A stretch of DNA of 64,000 bases from DATAOG01 sp963840925 (GTDB taxonomy: Bacteria; Pseudomonadota; Alphaproteobacteria; Geminicoccales; Geminicoccaceae). The notes beneath the pieces are model-generated. The model did no database searches. It was not told the DNA's origin and saw only the letters and a program-made list of their open reading frames with translations. A program made the translations under genes and the position numbers. This document shows, piece after piece, positions 62,077 through 64,000 of this stretch. The stretch lies in assembly GCA_963840925.1 (NCBI GenBank), contig CAWJAY010000037.1, forward strand, positions 1 to 64,000. Direction: 5' to 3'. Each line of letters begins with the position of its first letter. Position 1 is the first letter of the stretch.

Positions 62077-62865
62077 ATGACCGAGCCTCTGGTACTGACC
62101 GACCGGCGTTCGGACGCCAGCGCCTGGATCACGTTGAACCGGCCAGACATCCACAATGCCTTCGATGACCGGTTAATCGCCGAGTTGACCAGCGAGCTGA
62201 CCCGGCTGGCGGAGGACCCGGCCGTACGCGCGGTCGTGCTGACCGGAGCAGGGAAGAGCTTCTCGGCTGGCGCCGACCTGAACTGGATGCGCCGGACCGC
62301 GAGCTATGGCGAGGCGGAAAACCTCGCCGACGCCAGGGCCTTGGCCAAGCTGATGGCGACCCTGAACGAGCTGCCCAAGCCCAGCATCGCGCGGGTCAAT
62401 GGCGCTGCCCTCGGCGGCGGCACCGGGCTGGTCGCCTGCTGCGACATCGTGATCGCCAGCGCCGCTGCGGCGTTCGGCACGACCGAGGTCCGCCTCGGCC
62501 TGATCCCCTCGGTGATCGGGCCCTACGTGGTCGCGGCGATCGGGGCTCGCCGGGCACGCCGGCTGATGCTGACCGGCGAGCGGATCGCGGCCGCCGAGGC
62601 CGCCCGGATCGGGCTGGTCCACGAGGTCGTCGAAACGGATCGGCTGGACGCCGCGGTCGGGGCCATTCTGCAGGCTCTCGGGCAAGGCGGGCCGAATGCT
62701 GTCGCGGCCGCCAAGCGCCTGGTGCGCGATCTAGCGGCACGGCCGATCGAGCCCGGGCTGATCGACGATACCGCCAAGCGGATCGCTGCTGTTCGAGCAA
62801 GCCCTGAGGCCCGCGAGGGCGTTGCGGCATTCCTGGCCAAGCGGCCGCCAAACTGGCTCTCCTGA
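62077..62865 (+). CDS. Methylglutaconyl-CoA hydratase-like enoyl-CoA hydratase (LiuC type)
   Basis: Start ATG 62077. The frame is open upstream, but homology starts here. The 262-residue crotonase-fold protein has FSAGADLNWMRRTASYGEAENLADARALAKLM, typical of LiuC, then NGAALGGGTGLVACCDIVIASAAAAFGTTEVRLGLIPSVIGPYV with the oxyanion-hole glycines and the catalytic Glu in TTEVRLG. LiuC hydrates 3-methylglutaconyl-CoA to HMG-CoA in leucine catabolism. That agrees with ivd and leucine dehydrogenase nearby. Confidence 0.88.
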   Translation: MTEPLVLTDRRSDASAWITLNRPDIHNAFDDRLIAELTSELTRLAEDPAVRAVVLTGAGKSFSAGADLNWMRRTASYGEAENLADARALAKLMATLNELPKPSIARVNGAALGGGTGLVACCDIVIASAAAAFGTTEVRLGLIPSVIGPYVVAAIGARRARRLMLTGERIAAAEAARIGLVHEVVETDRLDAAVGAILQALGQGGPNAVAAAKRLVRDLAARPIEPGLIDDTAKRIAAVRASPEAREGVAAFLAKRPPNWLS

Positions 62866-63180
62866 CCCCCTGGCCCTCGGCGTCGCGCTCTGTCCCTCGC
62901 GGGCTGCCTTCAAGTCCGCGACCCGCTTGGAACCTTTTTCCGGTCGCTAGGTTGCTCGTGATGGTCAGCGTGAGGCTGCCCGAGCATGTATCAACGTCAT
63001 TTGCTGCAGTGCACCCGCAGTCGCACGAAACTGCTCGCACAAACTTGCTAGTTGTAGATTTTTTAATCATTTCTACATACCAACCGCGATCGCGCTCTGG
63101 ACCAACGGGTGTCTGCAGCCGGTCCCAGGGACGTCGTCAAGTCAGCCCGTCCTGTGTGGCTGGGAACCTTGGAGACGGAC
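62866..63180. other. Intergenic region with probable promoter of the leucine dehydrogenase gene
   Basis: No gene. Around 63045-63080 the sequence is AT-rich (TTGTAGATTTTTTAATCATT), in contrast to the neighbours, fitting a promoter. GGAG precedes the ATG at 63181. Confidence 0.45.
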
Positions 63181-64000
63181 ATGGATGTCTTTGCCTCGCC
63201 TGCTTTCGACGGACACGAGCAGGTGGCCTTCTTCTTCGATCGCCAAAGCGGCCTGAAGGCGATCGTCGCCTTGCATGACACAGCACTCGGCCCTGCGATC
63301 GGCGGTTGCCGGATGTGGCCCTACCCGAGCGAGGCCGAGGCGCTGATCGACGTGCTGCGGCTCGCCAAGGGCATGACCTACAAGGCGGCCATGGCCAATC
63401 TGCCGTTTGGCGGCGGCAAGACCGTGATCATCGGCAATCCCCCGACCGACAAGTCGCCGGCGCTGTTCCGCTCGCTCGGCCGGGCGATCGACACTCTCGG
63501 CGGCCGCTACTACACCGCCGAGGACGTCGGCATCGGTCCGGCCGACATGGACTGGGCGGGTGCCGAAACGCCGTACGTGCTTGGCCGCTCAAGCGGCAGC
63601 AGCGGTGACCCGTCGCCGGTCACCGCCCGCGGCGTCTGGCTCGGCATCCGCGCTGCAGTCGAGCACCGGTTCGGGCAGGCCGACCTGACCGGCATCCGGG
63701 TCGCGGTCCAAGGCGTCGGTCACGTCGGCTACAACGTCGCGAGACTGCTCGCGCAGGACGGCGCCAAGCTGATCGTAGCCGACCTCGATCCCGTTCGCGC
63801 CGAGCGCGCGGCCGAGGAGTTCGGCGCTCGCCTGGCCGATGGTCACGAGATCCTCGGGGTCGAGGCGGAGGTCCTCGCACCCTGCGCGCTCGGCGGCGCG
63901 ATCAACGACGAGAGCCTGCCCCGGTTGGCCTGCGCGATCGTGGCCGGCGCCGCCAACAACCAGCTGCTCGAAGCCCGCCATGGCGCCGCTCTGCATGCCC
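63181..64000 (+). CDS. Leucine (Glu/Leu/Phe/Val family) dehydrogenase, 5' part
   Basis: ATG 63181 follows a GGAG site, and the gene runs off the window after 273 codons. GPAIGGCRMWPYPSEAEALIDVLRLAKGMTYKAAMANLPFGGGKTVI carries the substrate- and catalysis-linked lysines (about K69 and K81). YYTAEDVGIGPADMDW and VAVQGVGHVGYNVARLLAQDGAKLIVADLD form the NAD-binding part. It deaminates branched-chain amino acids to 2-oxo acids, the entry to the leucine pathway whose later steps are encoded at 60214-62865. Confidence 0.92.
   Translation, partial: MDVFASPAFDGHEQVAFFFDRQSGLKAIVALHDTALGPAIGGCRMWPYPSEAEALIDVLRLAKGMTYKAAMANLPFGGGKTVIIGNPPTDKSPALFRSLGRAIDTLGGRYYTAEDVGIGPADMDWAGAETPYVLGRSSGSSGDPSPVTARGVWLGIRAAVEHRFGQADLTGIRVAVQGVGHVGYNVARLLAQDGAKLIVADLDPVRAERAAEEFGARLADGHEILGVEAEVLAPCALGGAINDESLPRLACAIVAGAANNQLLEARHGAALHA

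Overview
The window looks like the chromosome of a high-GC alphaproteobacterium, probably a member of Rhodospirillales/Geminicoccales-type lineages. This is inferred from protein flavour and GC-rich codon use; no rRNA is present to confirm it. It reads as a large, decaying genomic island joined on the right to a stable core segment. The core side (about 54-64 kb) has intact, densely packed genes. The left 50 kb is full of insertion sequences, truncated genes and frameshifts.

Layout. (1) 0.8-16.2 kb is a polysaccharide locus. It has a CapD/WbpM-type dehydratase, two sulfotransferases, a broken Wzy-like polymerase, a GT4, a DegT aminotransferase, a broken initiating sugar-phosphate transferase, a GT2, a Wzx flippase, a secreted beta-propeller-like protein and a Wzc-type chain-length regulator/BY-kinase. 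Dehydratase, aminotransferase and initiating transferase together suggest a 4-amino-4,6-dideoxyhexose-type first sugar. The sulfotransferases suggest a sulfated product. (2) 16.6-20.1 kb is a nest of IS3, IS21, IS5 and IS110 pieces. (3) 20.1-22.1 kb holds a TPR membrane protein and a small membrane protein. (4) 22.6-34.4 kb is an IS graveyard (IS481-like, IS66, IS110, IS1595, IS5) with a truncated M19 dipeptidase, an intact LLM flavin oxidoreductase, an integrase stub and an RTX-like N-terminus. (5) 34.6-42.2 kb is a second polysaccharide mini-cluster (FemAB-like, CapK/PaaK-like adenylate-forming enzyme, flippase, broken GT4). It is interleaved with a broken tripartite tricarboxylate transporter (tctA, tctB, and a distant tctC piece). 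(6) 43.0-48.8 kb carries a second IS5/IS110 copy, an integrase stub, an IS3 element, an amidohydrolase stub next to a Rieske protein, and a broken PglD/PglE-like pair.

(7) 49.5-55.5 kb holds a fresh IS3 element with a 4-bp target duplication beside a compact P4-like integrated replicon. That replicon has an iteron/dyad region, a helicase, a primase-like protein, an AlpA-type regulator and a tyrosine integrase. The integrase abuts a GGDEF-EAL gene that has lost its N-terminus. This module is the best candidate for a poorly described mobile system.

(8) 56.8-64 kb is core: a pentapeptide-repeat protein, acylphosphatase, lipB, tRNA-Leu(GAG), mgtE, and leucine catabolism genes (isovaleryl-CoA dehydrogenase, a LiuC-like hydratase, leucine dehydrogenase) with a DsbA-fold isomerase between them.

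Reading frames were judged by eye. Frameshift positions are good to about 10-30 bases unless a single base is named. Frameshifts cluster in the island and are absent from the core, which argues for genuine decay, but read-level checks would be needed to exclude assembly errors.
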